The notes under the pieces are model-generated. The model had not been told where the DNA came from, ran no database searches, and saw only the letters and a list, made by a program, of their open reading frames with translations. Shown here piece by piece: positions 42,885-50,814 of a stretch of DNA of 64,000 nucleotides. Position numbers and translations under genes: made by a program. The stretch's first letter is position 1. The number at the start of each line of letters is the position of its first letter. Source of the stretch: Lachnospiraceae bacterium (GTDB lineage Bacteria > Bacillota_A > Clostridia > Lachnospirales > Lachnospiraceae); assembly GCA_017464645.1 (NCBI GenBank), contig JAFTZF010000024.1, forward strand, positions 1-64,000, written 5' to 3'.

Positions 42885-43614
42885 TTGGAACCCTCCATTT
42901 TCATTATTTTAATTTTATGAGCAGACAAGGGAAATAATGCCTGCACAGCCTCTAAAACATTCTCGGCCACCTGAGGGTCCCCTCCCCCTTGGGCTATGAC
43001 CAGCACTCCCTCTGCCTGAGGCTGGATCTCCTTTATCACATAGGCGTTTTGCTGCCATCCTCCGCTTCCAGGTAAACTGTGGTTTCTTCCGTGCTTGCCT
43101 CTTTGGTGATCCGCTGCCCGCCGCTGCTGTCCGTTTCCTCCACTGTCTGGCTGGTGCCAGGAGCATCCTTTTCCACCACCTTTTCCGAAGAGCTCTTCCA
43201 GGTAATGAGTACCTGTACCTTTCCTACGCCTTCCACCGTGGAAAGAGCTGCCGCCAGCCGTTCCTCCATTTCCCGGGTATAGGCATCCGTGGACAGGGAC
43301 TTATCCCCATTTTCCGCCTCTGCAGCGCCGAAAAAGCTGTCATTTTCGTCCTGGAACCCATCTCCCTGGACTTCTTCTCCCGTTCCGCCTTCTGAGGCTT
43401 CCCGGCTCGTTTTGTCCTTCTCCTCCACCGGCCAGGCAATTACAATGAGCAGCACGCCCAGCAGCAGTCCGATCAGCAGCTGATCCTTTTTCAGCCCCTT
43501 CCCCTCTTTTTTAGTCGATATGGATTTCCACAGGCTCCACCAGCTGCCCCGGGACTTCTTCTCCTGAACCTTCTCCTCCCCGCTCTTCGCCGGTTCCATC
43601 TTCTGCTGCTCCAT
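42881..43614 (-). pseudogene. spoIIIAG: Stage III sporulation protein AG, frameshifted
   Basis: The ATG at 43614 follows AAAGGAG and gives a normal SpoIIIAG start: one helix near residues 43-63, then TREMEERLAAALSTVEGVGKVQVLITW. The frame ends early at GSKTPM. One added A in the run at 43047-43050 restores GSKNAYVIKEIQPQAEGVLV and the classic end ALFPLSAHKIKIMKME, stopping at 42881 exactly where spoIIIAH begins. The repaired protein has 244 residues. As given, about 50 C-terminal residues of the ring domain are lost. Its start overlaps spoIIIAF by 104 nt. Confidence 0.9.
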
Positions 43615-43930
43615 GCTCTGCCTCTCCTTTCTCCCGGGCTTCCTGCAGCACTTCCCGGGTATAGATTTCCAGATTCTTTTCCAGCCTTTCCTGCTCCTTC
43701 AAAAACTCCTCCAGCTCCTGGTCATAGGTAGCGTGCAGGTAAGTGTCCGTCAGTTCCTGCTCCCACCCTGCCAGGCGAAGAATGGGGCCTGCAATGACCA
43801 GGATAAAAACCAGGCCCATGAAAAACTGCACATATTTTTTCTGATCCCCTGCCGGCAGCACATGCAGGACCACCATCATCAGCAGAGAATAAAAGGCTAT
43901 GTTCTCCACCCATGCATAGATTTCTTCCAT
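43511..43930 (-). CDS. spoIIIAF: Stage III sporulation protein AF
   Basis: The 139-residue protein has two helices near the N-terminus (ENIAFYSLLMMVVLHVLP and KKYVQFFMGLVFILVIAGPIL) and a hydrophilic tail ending EPVEIHID. The start is ATG 43930, 7 nt after AAGGGG; a TTG two codons earlier is less likely. It is a subunit of the SpoIIIA export complex in the mother-cell membrane around the forespore. Its last 104 bases also encode the start of SpoIIIAG in another frame. Confidence 0.93.
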   Translation of the reverse strand: MEEIYAWVENIAFYSLLMMVVLHVLPAGDQKKYVQFFMGLVFILVIAGPILRLAGWEQELTDTYLHATYDQELEEFLKEQERLEKNLEIYTREVLQEAREKGEAEHGAAEDGTGEERGGEGSGEEVPGQLVEPVEIHID

Positions 43931-43957
43931 GATCAATCCCCTTTTCCTGCCTTTTTC

Positions 43958-45133
43958 TCAGACCCGGATCCCTGTGGACACTGTTACTATCGCAATGCTC
44001 AGCATGAACAGGGCCGCCACGGTAAATACCATGCGAAACAACAGCTTTCCTGCATCGGAAATACCTGCAATGCAGCCCACCATCCGTTTGTCCGATACCG
44101 GCTGCACCAAAGCCGCCAGCAGCTGCAGCAGCAAGACCCAGAGCCCCAACTGTACCAAGGGTATCAGGCAAATGGACAACAGTACCAGAAGGCCTGCTAC
44201 CCCGATTCCGTTTTTAATGAGAATTCCCGAGCCCAGCAACACATCTGTCACAGAACCCGCCAGATTTCCCACGCCGGGGATGGCCTCTGCGGCCCGGCTG
44301 AAAGCCGTGCTTTTAAAGGAGTCCACTGCCGGAGAGATCATTCCCTGTATCATATGAAAACCGGCCACCACTGCCAGAACGGTTTTCAGCACCCAGCCGA
44401 TGCCTTTTTTAATCCCATCCGACAGCTGGGACAGATATTCCTCCTTGGTCAGATGATTGACAAAGATCAGTATCACGTAGCCATCCAGCAGGGGCAGCAA
44501 AAGGAACTCCACCAGCCAGCGGATCACATCAACCAGCCCCAGCATGAACGGATAAAAAACTCCCGCCGTTACTGCGCTGCTTGCCATGGTCACCGACAGG
44601 AAATAAGCCGGTATCAGCGCCCGCATGAATTCTTCCATCCCATCCAGAACCTCCCGTGTTACCTCTGAGGATTGCTGGAACCCCCGCAGCAAAACCAAAA
44701 ACAATAGAATATATGTAATCTCAAAGCTGACCTCGGCAATCTGCTGGTTTTTGAAAATGCCGGAGAAATTGGCCAGAAAAGCTGCACAGACGGCCAGGGC
44801 CAGAACCGAGCGAAAGGTGCTCTTCTGGGCGTTCCACTGGGCCTTCAGCTGGTCCAGTATTTTGCTCCCCCAGGCAGAAAAGGAAAACAGTGAATCTCCC
44901 TCCACAGCCTGTACCACGGTATCCTCAAAATTCAGCTCTGTCTCCAGCACTTCTTCCAGAGCCTGCTGAATCCCCTCCAGGTCCAATTCCTCCAAAAGGT
45001 GGCTGTCCACTTCCTGCTCAGCCTTTACTTCCTGTCCGGCCAGCACCTCTTGCTCAGCCAGCACCTCTTGTCCGCCCAGCAGCCACAGAAGTCCTGCCAA
45101 CAGCATCCATTGATAGACTTTCTTTCCCCTCAT
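43958..45133 (-). CDS. spoIIIAE: Stage III sporulation protein AE
   Basis: The 391-residue multi-pass protein is the largest membrane subunit of the SpoIIIA complex. A signal peptide (QWMLLAGLLWLLGG) is followed by a short repetitive stretch in which EVLA/EV recurs four times. Then come the conserved FSAWGSKILDQLKAQW region and about seven helices with FMRALIPAYFLSVTMASSA and the late GVGNLAGSVTDVLLGSGILI segment split by loops. It is 3 bp after spoIIIAD. Confidence 0.94.
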   Translation of the reverse strand: MRGKKVYQWMLLAGLLWLLGGQEVLAEQEVLAGQEVKAEQEVDSHLLEELDLEGIQQALEEVLETELNFEDTVVQAVEGDSLFSFSAWGSKILDQLKAQWNAQKSTFRSVLALAVCAAFLANFSGIFKNQQIAEVSFEITYILLFLVLLRGFQQSSEVTREVLDGMEEFMRALIPAYFLSVTMASSAVTAGVFYPFMLGLVDVIRWLVEFLLLPLLDGYVILIFVNHLTKEEYLSQLSDGIKKGIGWVLKTVLAVVAGFHMIQGMISPAVDSFKSTAFSRAAEAIPGVGNLAGSVTDVLLGSGILIKNGIGVAGLLVLLSICLIPLVQLGLWVLLLQLLAALVQPVSDKRMVGCIAGISDAGKLLFRMVFTVAALFMLSIAIVTVSTGIRV

Positions 45134-45136
45134 GTC

Positions 45137-45520
45137 TCAGCCACCCAAAAATCCATGAACTGTCTCCAGCAAAGCCGTCAGGACCGGCATACTCACCGCC
45201 AGAATGGACAGCTTGCTGAAAATACCGATTTGCCCGGCCAGCGTGCTATAACCTGCATCCTTGCAAATATCCGCTGAAAATTCCGCCACATAGGTGATAC
45301 CGATAATTTTTATCAGCGCTTCCATATAGGCCCCGTGAACAGAGAGATATCCCTGAATGGTGCGGATTCCCTCCAACACCACGGAAAGCTTATCCACCGC
45401 CATCAGCAAAATAAAAAGACTTGTGGCAATCCCCAGATAAACAGCCATTTCCGGCTTTACAGAGCGGATCTGCAGTGCCAGCAGAACACCTACAATCCCA
45501 ATAAGCGCCGCATGAATCAT
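45137..45520 (-). CDS. spoIIIAD: Stage III sporulation protein AD
   Basis: The 127-residue four-helix membrane protein has ILLMAVDKLSVVLEGI and the diagnostic KIIGITYVAEFSADICKDAG. The ATG at 45520 is chosen, 13 bp after the spoIIIAC stop. A longer in-frame start overlaps spoIIIAC and has no site. SpoIIIAC and AD are homologous small subunits. Confidence 0.94.
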   Translation of the reverse strand: MIHAALIGIVGVLLALQIRSVKPEMAVYLGIATSLFILLMAVDKLSVVLEGIRTIQGYLSVHGAYMEALIKIIGITYVAEFSADICKDAGYSTLAGQIGIFSKLSILAVSMPVLTALLETVHGFLGG

Positions 45521-45533
45521 ACCCGGCCTCCTT

Positions 45534-45728
45534 TCAAAGGGTAAACAGCTGCTGTATGGTGTCAAACAGCTCATTGACATAGGGCAGGATCCAAAACAGT
45601 ACCAGAAGCAGTCCCGCCAGACTGGTCAAAAATGCCTGTTCCTCCCGGCCGCTGTGCTTCAGCACCTGATTCAGTACGGATACCAGAATGCCCACCGCAG
45701 CAATTTTCAATATGAGATTAATGCTCAT
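45534..45728 (-). CDS. spoIIIAC: Stage III sporulation protein AC
   Basis: The 64-residue two-helix protein begins MSINLILKIAAVGILVSVLN, with SGREEQAFLTSLAGLL between the helices. This is the full length for the family. Together with AD it resembles a split pair of export-apparatus subunits. Confidence 0.94.
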   Translation of the reverse strand: MSINLILKIAAVGILVSVLNQVLKHSGREEQAFLTSLAGLLLVLFWILPYVNELFDTIQQLFTL

Positions 45729-45739
45729 AAGTCCCTCCT

Positions 45740-46258
45740 TTAAACCAGAAGAATCACCAGAAAGATCCCGCCTGCAATCCCCAGGCTCTGATAAAGCTTC
45801 TGTTTCGTCTGCAATTCTTCCTGGGCCCGGGCAATGTCTCCCTCCAGCTGCTCCAGGTACAGCTCTATGGTAGACATCTGCATTTCCAGGTCCAGATAGC
45901 CCAGCCCTTCTCCCAACTGCTGAAATCGCTGCTTTTCATCCCTGCGAAGAGTGCTTTGCTTCAGGCTTTCCCGGATTTCCTTTTCCCACAATTCCTTCAG
46001 GCTGCGCCCCTCTCCCGAGACCAGGCCCTGGGCCAGATTTGCAAAAAATTCCGAAAAGGGCGAGGCCATACGTCCCGCCAAAGCACCGAACGCCTCGGGC
46101 AAAGGCGCCTTGGCATGTTTGATTTCTCCCCGCAGCATATAAACGGCCTGCTTCAGCAGGCGCAGTTCCATACAATGACGCTTCAGATCCATGGAGCCTG
46201 CCACGCCCAGTCCGGCGCTGCAGGCAAGGACCAGAAGACTTCCCAATAGCTTTAACAT
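45740..46258 (-). CDS. spoIIIAB: Stage III sporulation protein AB
   Basis: The 172-residue protein has an N-terminal helix (KLLGSLLVLACSAGLG), a helical middle with the family motif MLRGEIKHAKAPLPEAF, and a C-terminal helix (SLGIAGGIFLVILLV). This topology is like type II secretion GspF-type subunits. It overlaps spoIIIAA by 7 nt. Confidence 0.93.
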   Translation of the reverse strand: MLKLLGSLLVLACSAGLGVAGSMDLKRHCMELRLLKQAVYMLRGEIKHAKAPLPEAFGALAGRMASPFSEFFANLAQGLVSGEGRSLKELWEKEIRESLKQSTLRRDEKQRFQQLGEGLGYLDLEMQMSTIELYLEQLEGDIARAQEELQTKQKLYQSLGIAGGIFLVILLV

Positions 46259-47235
46259 ATCCTTCCTCCTCTGCCCGCTCCATACAGAACCTGTCCTTTT
46301 TCATCCAGAATCTGTCGTATCTGCCCTATCCTCTCCTGATTCTGCAAAATGATGTATCGTTCAAACACCCGGTCCTGCACCAGTTGTTTTAACAGAGGCT
46401 TCCTTTGCATGTCCTCCATGGAGCTGCCATGGACGGTAGCCAGCAGTCTGCAGCCGCAGTGAAGCACTGCTTCGATGGAATGAATTTCCTCCAGTCCCCC
46501 GATTTCATCCACAGCCACCACTTGAGGCGACATGGAACGGATCAGCATCATCATGCCTTCCGCCTTTGGACAGCAGTCCAGCACATCTGTGCGAATCCCC
46601 ACATCATTTCCGGGAATTCCCTGATAACAGCCGGCAATTTCGGAACGCTCATCCACGACTCCTACCGTATGCCCGGGATGCCCCCGGGAGCCGTCTGAAA
46701 TCTGCCGTATCAAATCCCTCAGAAGGGTAGTCTTGCCGCATCTGGGCGGCGAAACAATTAAGGTATGGCAGAGCTGTCCATCCTCCCTGTATAAGAAAGG
46801 CAGTGCCGAATCTCCGCAGCCCTTTATCTGATGGGACAGGCGTACATTGAGAAAAGAGATATTTTTCATATTGCGGACCTTGTCCCCTTCCAATACGGTT
46901 TTCCCTGCCACGCCTATCCGGTGTCCACCCTGAATGGTCAGGAATCCCTGCCGCAGCTCCTCCTCATAAGCATACAGGGAATACCTCCCCACTGCTTCCA
47001 GGGTCTCCCGGATTTCCCGGGGCTCCACAATATATGCATCTGTTACACCAGTCATTTCTTTCACAGCGGCCAGGCCTCTCTCCCGGCTTACAAACCACTC
47101 CTGCCCCTCATACTGAAGCAGCAGCGGACCGAAGGCCCGCAGCCGGATCTCCTGCAGCTTTCCAAAATCCATTTCTCCCAAAAGCTTCCGCAGGGAAAGG
47201 GGAAACAGCTTTAAAATCTCGTCCATCTCTTTCAT
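46252..47235 (-). CDS. spoIIIAA: Stage III sporulation protein AA (ATPase)
   Basis: The 327-residue secretion-type ATPase has Walker A VSPPRCGKTTLLRDLI, Walker B MSPQVVAVDEIGG and the GHRIGVAG and GIRTDVLDCCPKAEGMMMLI segments. It powers the mother-cell complex that keeps the forespore active. The start is ATG 47235 behind GAGGTGAGG; longer frames run through the promoter. It is the first gene of the eight-gene operon. Confidence 0.94.
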   Translation of the reverse strand: MKEMDEILKLFPLSLRKLLGEMDFGKLQEIRLRAFGPLLLQYEGQEWFVSRERGLAAVKEMTGVTDAYIVEPREIRETLEAVGRYSLYAYEEELRQGFLTIQGGHRIGVAGKTVLEGDKVRNMKNISFLNVRLSHQIKGCGDSALPFLYREDGQLCHTLIVSPPRCGKTTLLRDLIRQISDGSRGHPGHTVGVVDERSEIAGCYQGIPGNDVGIRTDVLDCCPKAEGMMMLIRSMSPQVVAVDEIGGLEEIHSIEAVLHCGCRLLATVHGSSMEDMQRKPLLKQLVQDRVFERYIILQNQERIGQIRQILDEKGQVLYGAGRGGRIC

Positions 47236-47253
47236 GTCCTCACCTCTTAAGGC

Positions 47254-47282
47254 AGTATATGTGGACAGGTTGGATTTTAGAC
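47254..47282 (-). promoter_or_regulatory. Candidate sigma-E promoter of spoIIIA
   Basis: CATATACT on the minus strand resembles the sigma-E -10 (CATACAAT-like). GTCTAAAAT 12 bp upstream resembles the -35. It lies 19 bp before the spoIIIAA ATG and just past the pnp terminator. Matching is by eye. Confidence 0.4.
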
Positions 47283-47283
47283 G

Positions 47284-47321
47284 AAAAAAGCCATCTCGGT
47301 TTTTCAACCGAAATGGCTTTC
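47284..47321 (-). terminator. pnp terminator
   Basis: AAAGCCATTTCGGTT pairs with AACCGAGATGGCTTT around GAAA, followed by a T run on the minus strand. Confidence 0.9.
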
Positions 47322-47343
47322 AATTCTTGGATTATTTTAGTTC

Positions 47344-49431
47344 TTATTCTTCTACATCCTTCATGCTGAAGCTGATTCTGCCCATCTTGTCCTTGCCCAG
47401 GCATACTACCTTCACCACGTCGCCCAGAGTCAGCACATCCTCTACGCGGTTGATGCGGTTCTTAGCGATCTTGGAGATGTGAACCATGCCCTCTTTGCCG
47501 GGTGCAAACTCCAGGAATGCACCAAATTCTTTGATGCTTACTACCTTGCCGGTAAATACCTGGCCCTCTTCGAACTCGGTTACGATGATCTCGATGAGGC
47601 TCTTGGCTTTGTCCATCATAGCCTGATCAGTACCGCAGATAGATACTGCGCCATCGTCTGTGATGTCAATCTTCACGCCGGTCTGCTCGATGATGGCATT
47701 GATGGTCTTACCTCTCTGACCAACCACATCACCGATCTTCTGGGGATCGATCTGCATCTGGATGATCTTGGGAGCGTACTCGCCAACCTGTGCACGAGGC
47801 TCAGCAATGGCCGGCTTCATGCAGGTATCCATGATGAACAATCTTGCTTCACGGCATCTTGCGATAGCGCCCTCTACGATGGGACGGGTCAGACCGTGGA
47901 TCTTGATATCCATCTGGATCGCAGTGATACCTTCGGTAGTACCGGTTACCTTAAAGTCCATGTCGCCGAAGAAGTCTTCCAGACCCTGGATATCGGTCAG
48001 CAACACAAAATCATCGTCGGTGTCACCTGTTACCAGACCACAGGAAATACCTGCTACCATCTTCTTGATAGGCACGCCTGCTGCCATCAGAGACATACAG
48101 GAAGCACAGGTGGATGCCATAGAAGTAGAACCATTGGACTCAAAGGTCTCGGATACGGTACGGATCGCATAGGGGAATTCTTCCTCACTGGGCAGTACCG
48201 GAATCAGAGCTCTCTCAGCCAGAGCACCATGTCCGATCTCACGACGTACCGGTCCGAGGCTGGGTTTGGTCTCGCCTACTGAGTAGCTGTGGAAATTGTA
48301 GTGGTGCATATAGCGCTTGCTGGTCTCGTTCTCATCCAGACCATCCAGTCTCTGTGACTCAGACAGAGGAGCCAGAGTACAGATATTGCAGATCTGAGTC
48401 TGTCCACGGGTAAACATAGCGGAACCATGTACTCTGGGGATCAGGTCTACTTCTGCTGCCAGAGGGCGGATCTGAGTCATGGCACGGCCGTCGGGACGCT
48501 TCTGATCCTTCAGGATCATCTTACGAACGGTCTTCTTCTGGTACTGGTAAATAGCCTCACCCAGTACAGAGAGCCACTCTTCCTTCTCAGCAAAGGCCTC
48601 TTCCAGCTTTGCAGTGATCTGACGGATATTCTCCTCGCGGATCTGCTTCTCATCCGTAAATACAGCCTCTTCCATCTCTGCAGGCGGAACGATCTCCTTG
48701 ATAGCCGCAAACAGCTCCTCGGGAATCGCACAGCTGGTGTACTCGTGCTTTGCCTTTCCACACTCTGCTACAATGGTGTCGATGAATGCGATGATCTCCT
48801 GGTTTACTTCGTGAGCCTTGTAGATAGCCTCGATCATCTTTGCTTCCGGAATCTCATTTGCTCCGGCTTCGATCATGATCACCTTCTCACGGGTAGAAGC
48901 TACGGTCAGCTTCAGGTCAGATACTTTCATCTCTGCCTGGCCCGGGTTTATGATAAGCTCGCCATCGATCATACCGATCTGTGTGGTCGCACAGGGGCCT
49001 GCAAAGGGAATATCAGAAATAGCGGTTGCAATGGCAGAACCCAGCATAGCAGTCAGTTCAGGGCTGCAGATGGGGTCTACAGAAAGAACCAGGTTGTTCA
49101 GGGTTACATCATTGCGGTAATCCTTGGGGAACAACGGCCGCATGGGGCGGTCGATAACACGGGAGGTCAGAATCGCATTCTCAGATGCTTTTCCCTCACG
49201 TTTGTTGAAACCTCCGGGAATCTTTCCTACGGAATACAGTTTCTCCTCGTACTCAACGCTCAGAGGGAAGAAATCGATTCCTTCACGGGGTTTGTCAGAT
49301 GCTGTAGCTGTGGACAATACGGTGGTATCGCCGTAGTGCATAAGAGCTGCACCATTTGCCTGCTTTGCCACTCTGTTTACGTCAACAGTCAGTGTTCTGC
49401 CGGCCAGTTCCATTGAAAAACTCTTGTACAT
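47344..49431 (-). CDS. pnp: Polyribonucleotide nucleotidyltransferase
   Basis: The 695-residue phosphorolytic 3'-5' exoribonuclease has two RNase PH domains (1-145 and about 310-545) separated by an all-helical linker, then KH (IDPQKIGDVVGQRGKTINAI) and S1 (GQVFTGKVVSIKEFGAFLEF) domains. RPDGRAMTQIRPLAAEVDL opens the second PH domain. It follows rpsO, as in most bacteria. The 84-nt leader hairpin is described separately. Confidence 0.97.
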   Translation of the reverse strand: MYKSFSMELAGRTLTVDVNRVAKQANGAALMHYGDTTVLSTATASDKPREGIDFFPLSVEYEEKLYSVGKIPGGFNKREGKASENAILTSRVIDRPMRPLFPKDYRNDVTLNNLVLSVDPICSPELTAMLGSAIATAISDIPFAGPCATTQIGMIDGELIINPGQAEMKVSDLKLTVASTREKVIMIEAGANEIPEAKMIEAIYKAHEVNQEIIAFIDTIVAECGKAKHEYTSCAIPEELFAAIKEIVPPAEMEEAVFTDEKQIREENIRQITAKLEEAFAEKEEWLSVLGEAIYQYQKKTVRKMILKDQKRPDGRAMTQIRPLAAEVDLIPRVHGSAMFTRGQTQICNICTLAPLSESQRLDGLDENETSKRYMHHYNFHSYSVGETKPSLGPVRREIGHGALAERALIPVLPSEEEFPYAIRTVSETFESNGSTSMASTCASCMSLMAAGVPIKKMVAGISCGLVTGDTDDDFVLLTDIQGLEDFFGDMDFKVTGTTEGITAIQMDIKIHGLTRPIVEGAIARCREARLFIMDTCMKPAIAEPRAQVGEYAPKIIQMQIDPQKIGDVVGQRGKTINAIIEQTGVKIDITDDGAVSICGTDQAMMDKAKSLIEIIVTEFEEGQVFTGKVVSIKEFGAFLEFAPGKEGMVHISKIAKNRINRVEDVLTLGDVVKVVCLGKDKMGRISFSMKDVEE

Positions 49432-49453
49432 ATTTTTCTCCTTTTTTGTTTTT

Positions 49454-49537
49454 CGCAGGAGTCCGAAACTACTGAACTACCCATGGCTCTGGGCGGCCCT
49501 CCATGCATACTTCAGTGGTCTCGGGGGTGCTCCTGCG
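49454..49537 (-). promoter_or_regulatory. Long leader hairpin of pnp
   Basis: In the pnp message CGCAGGAG pairs with CTCCTGCG at the base and CACTGAAGTATGCATG with CATGGGTAGTTCAGTAG above it, giving a stem of about 35 pairs with internal loops. It ends about 20 nt before the pnp ATG. The size and place match the RNase III-cleaved autoregulatory hairpin of enterobacterial pnp. Confidence 0.65.
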
Positions 49538-49560
49538 GCTTGACTTGTTTCAACGTAACA

Positions 49561-49586
49561 CAGGGCGGAAGAAGTCCTCCGCCCTG
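49561..49586 (-). terminator. Hairpin between rpsO and pnp
   Basis: CAGGGCGGA/TCCGCCCTG is a perfect 9-bp stem 12 bp after the rpsO stop. On the minus strand it is followed by TGTTACG, not a T run. It is therefore more likely an mRNA 3' end-stabiliser or partial terminator. Confidence 0.6.
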
Positions 49587-49597
49587 TATGTCGTTTC

Positions 49598-49864
49598 TTA
49601 TTTTCTGATACCTAATCTCTCAATCAGAGAACGATATCTCTCGATATCAATCTTCTTCAGGTATGCCAGCAGACCACGTCTCTGACCAACCATCTTCAGC
49701 AGACCGCGTCTGGAATGATGATCCTTCGGGTTTTCTTTCAGATGCTCAGTAAGCTCCTGGATACGTGCTGTCAGGATTGCAACCTGAACTTCCGGTGAAC
49801 CGGTATCGCCCGGCTTTAAGCCGTACTCAGCGATGATAGCTGTCTTCTTCTCTTTTGAAATCAT
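49598..49864 (-). CDS. rpsO: 30S ribosomal protein S15
   Basis: The 88-residue primary 16S-binding protein shows [17 protein letters not shown], the [16 protein letters not shown] loop and LLAYLKKID. The start is ATG 49864 behind AGGAGG. The longer frame is leader RNA. It is followed by pnp, the conserved order. Confidence 0.97.
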   Translation of the reverse strand: MISKEKKTAIIAEYGLKPGDTGSPEVQVAILTARIQELTEHLKENPKDHHSRRGLLKMVGQRRGLLAYLKKIDIERYRSLIERLGIRK

Positions 49865-49950
49865 GGTGATTTCCTCCTTTTCTTTTTTTATCCACCAGAT
49901 ATTAAGTAACGGTCGGAGAGTCCAATTACCGAATATCGGCAAACTCATGC
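49865..49950 (-). promoter_or_regulatory. Structured rpsO leader
   Basis: About 85 nt of 5' UTR contain a CCGATATTCGG hairpin and a GTAATTGGA...CCGACCGTTAC stem ahead of AGGAGG. S15 is known to repress its own mRNA through leader structures in several phyla. The fold here is by eye and any S15 mimicry is unproven. Confidence 0.4.
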
Positions 49951-49956
49951 CTAAAT

Positions 49957-49985
49957 ACTATACCATATGAAATCCGGGCTGTCAA
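49957..49985 (-). promoter_or_regulatory. rpsO promoter
   Basis: TTGACA, 17-bp spacer ending in TGG, TATAGT on the minus strand. Strong, with an extended -10. Confidence 0.8.
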
Positions 49986-50016
49986 CGAGTTTTTCCAGAA
50001 GTTGCATCCGAAAATT

Positions 50017-50814
50017 TTATTTCGTCAGCATCATACGGTCGTTGGCAAATTCACCGCCGCTGGCCTGCTCAAATTTTGCCAGCAGATCGGATACCCGGAG
50101 ATTTTTCTTCTCTTCTCCTGCCACATCATAGATAATATGTCCCTCGTACATCATGATCAAACGATTGCCGTGGACGATGGCATCTTTCATGTTGTGAGTG
50201 ATCATCAAAGTGGTCAGGTTATCCTGGCCTACGATACGGTCTGTGGCATCCAGCACCTTGGCTGCAGTCTTGGGATCCAGAGCCGCTGTGTGCTCATCCA
50301 GAAGCAGCAGTTTGGGCTTTTTCAGGGTCGCCATCAAAAGAGTCAGTGCCTGTCGCTGTCCGCCGGACAAAAGACCTACCTTGCTGGTCATGCGGTCCTC
50401 CAGACCCAGATCCAGCACCTTTAATTTCTCACGATACATCTCCCGCTCGTCCTTGGTAATGCCTGCACCCAGGAAGCGCTTCTTACCTCTGCGCAGCGCC
50501 AGCGCCAGATTTTCTTCAATCTGCATATTGGCAGCTGTTCCTGTCATGGGATCCTGGAACACACGGCCCAGATAAGCCGCACGCTTGTGTTCTGCCAATT
50601 TGGTCACATCCACATTGTCAATATAAATCTTTCCTTCATCTACCGGCCACACACCAGCCACTGCATTGAGCATGGTGGACTTACCTGCGCCGTTTCCGCC
50701 GATAACGGTTACAAAATCGCCTTCCTTTAATTCCAAAGACAGGCCCTTTAAAGCGGTCTTTTCGTTTACGGTGCCTGCATTAAAGGTTTTCCAGATTCCG
50801 TCAATTTTAAGCAT
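50017..50814 (-). CDS. ABC transporter ATP-binding protein (TrpXYZ-like uptake system)
   Basis: The 265-residue ATPase has Walker A GGNGAGKSTMLN, signature LLSGGQRQALTLL, Walker B LLLDEHTAALD and MITHNMKDAI. ATG 50814 is chosen because GGGGAGG lies 8 nt upstream; it overlaps the permease stop by 8 nt. The set of lipoprotein, LivH-like permease and this ATPase matches PF04392-type importers, some of which carry tryptophan or tyrosine. The substrate here is not established. Confidence 0.92.
   Translation of the reverse strand: MLKIDGIWKTFNAGTVNEKTALKGLSLELKEGDFVTVIGGNGAGKSTMLNAVAGVWPVDEGKIYIDNVDVTKLAEHKRAAYLGRVFQDPMTGTAANMQIEENLALALRRGKKRFLGAGITKDEREMYREKLKVLDLGLEDRMTSKVGLLSGGQRQALTLLMATLKKPKLLLLDEHTAALDPKTAAKVLDATDRIVGQDNLTTLMITHNMKDAIVHGNRLIMMYEGHIIYDVAGEEKKNLRVSDLLAKFEQASGGEFANDRMMLTK

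Noticed and set aside
42915..43166. An 83-codon frame covering the end of spoIIIAG.
   Set aside because: It is the third frame. The conserved SpoIIIAG C-terminus lies in another frame that ends at 42881.
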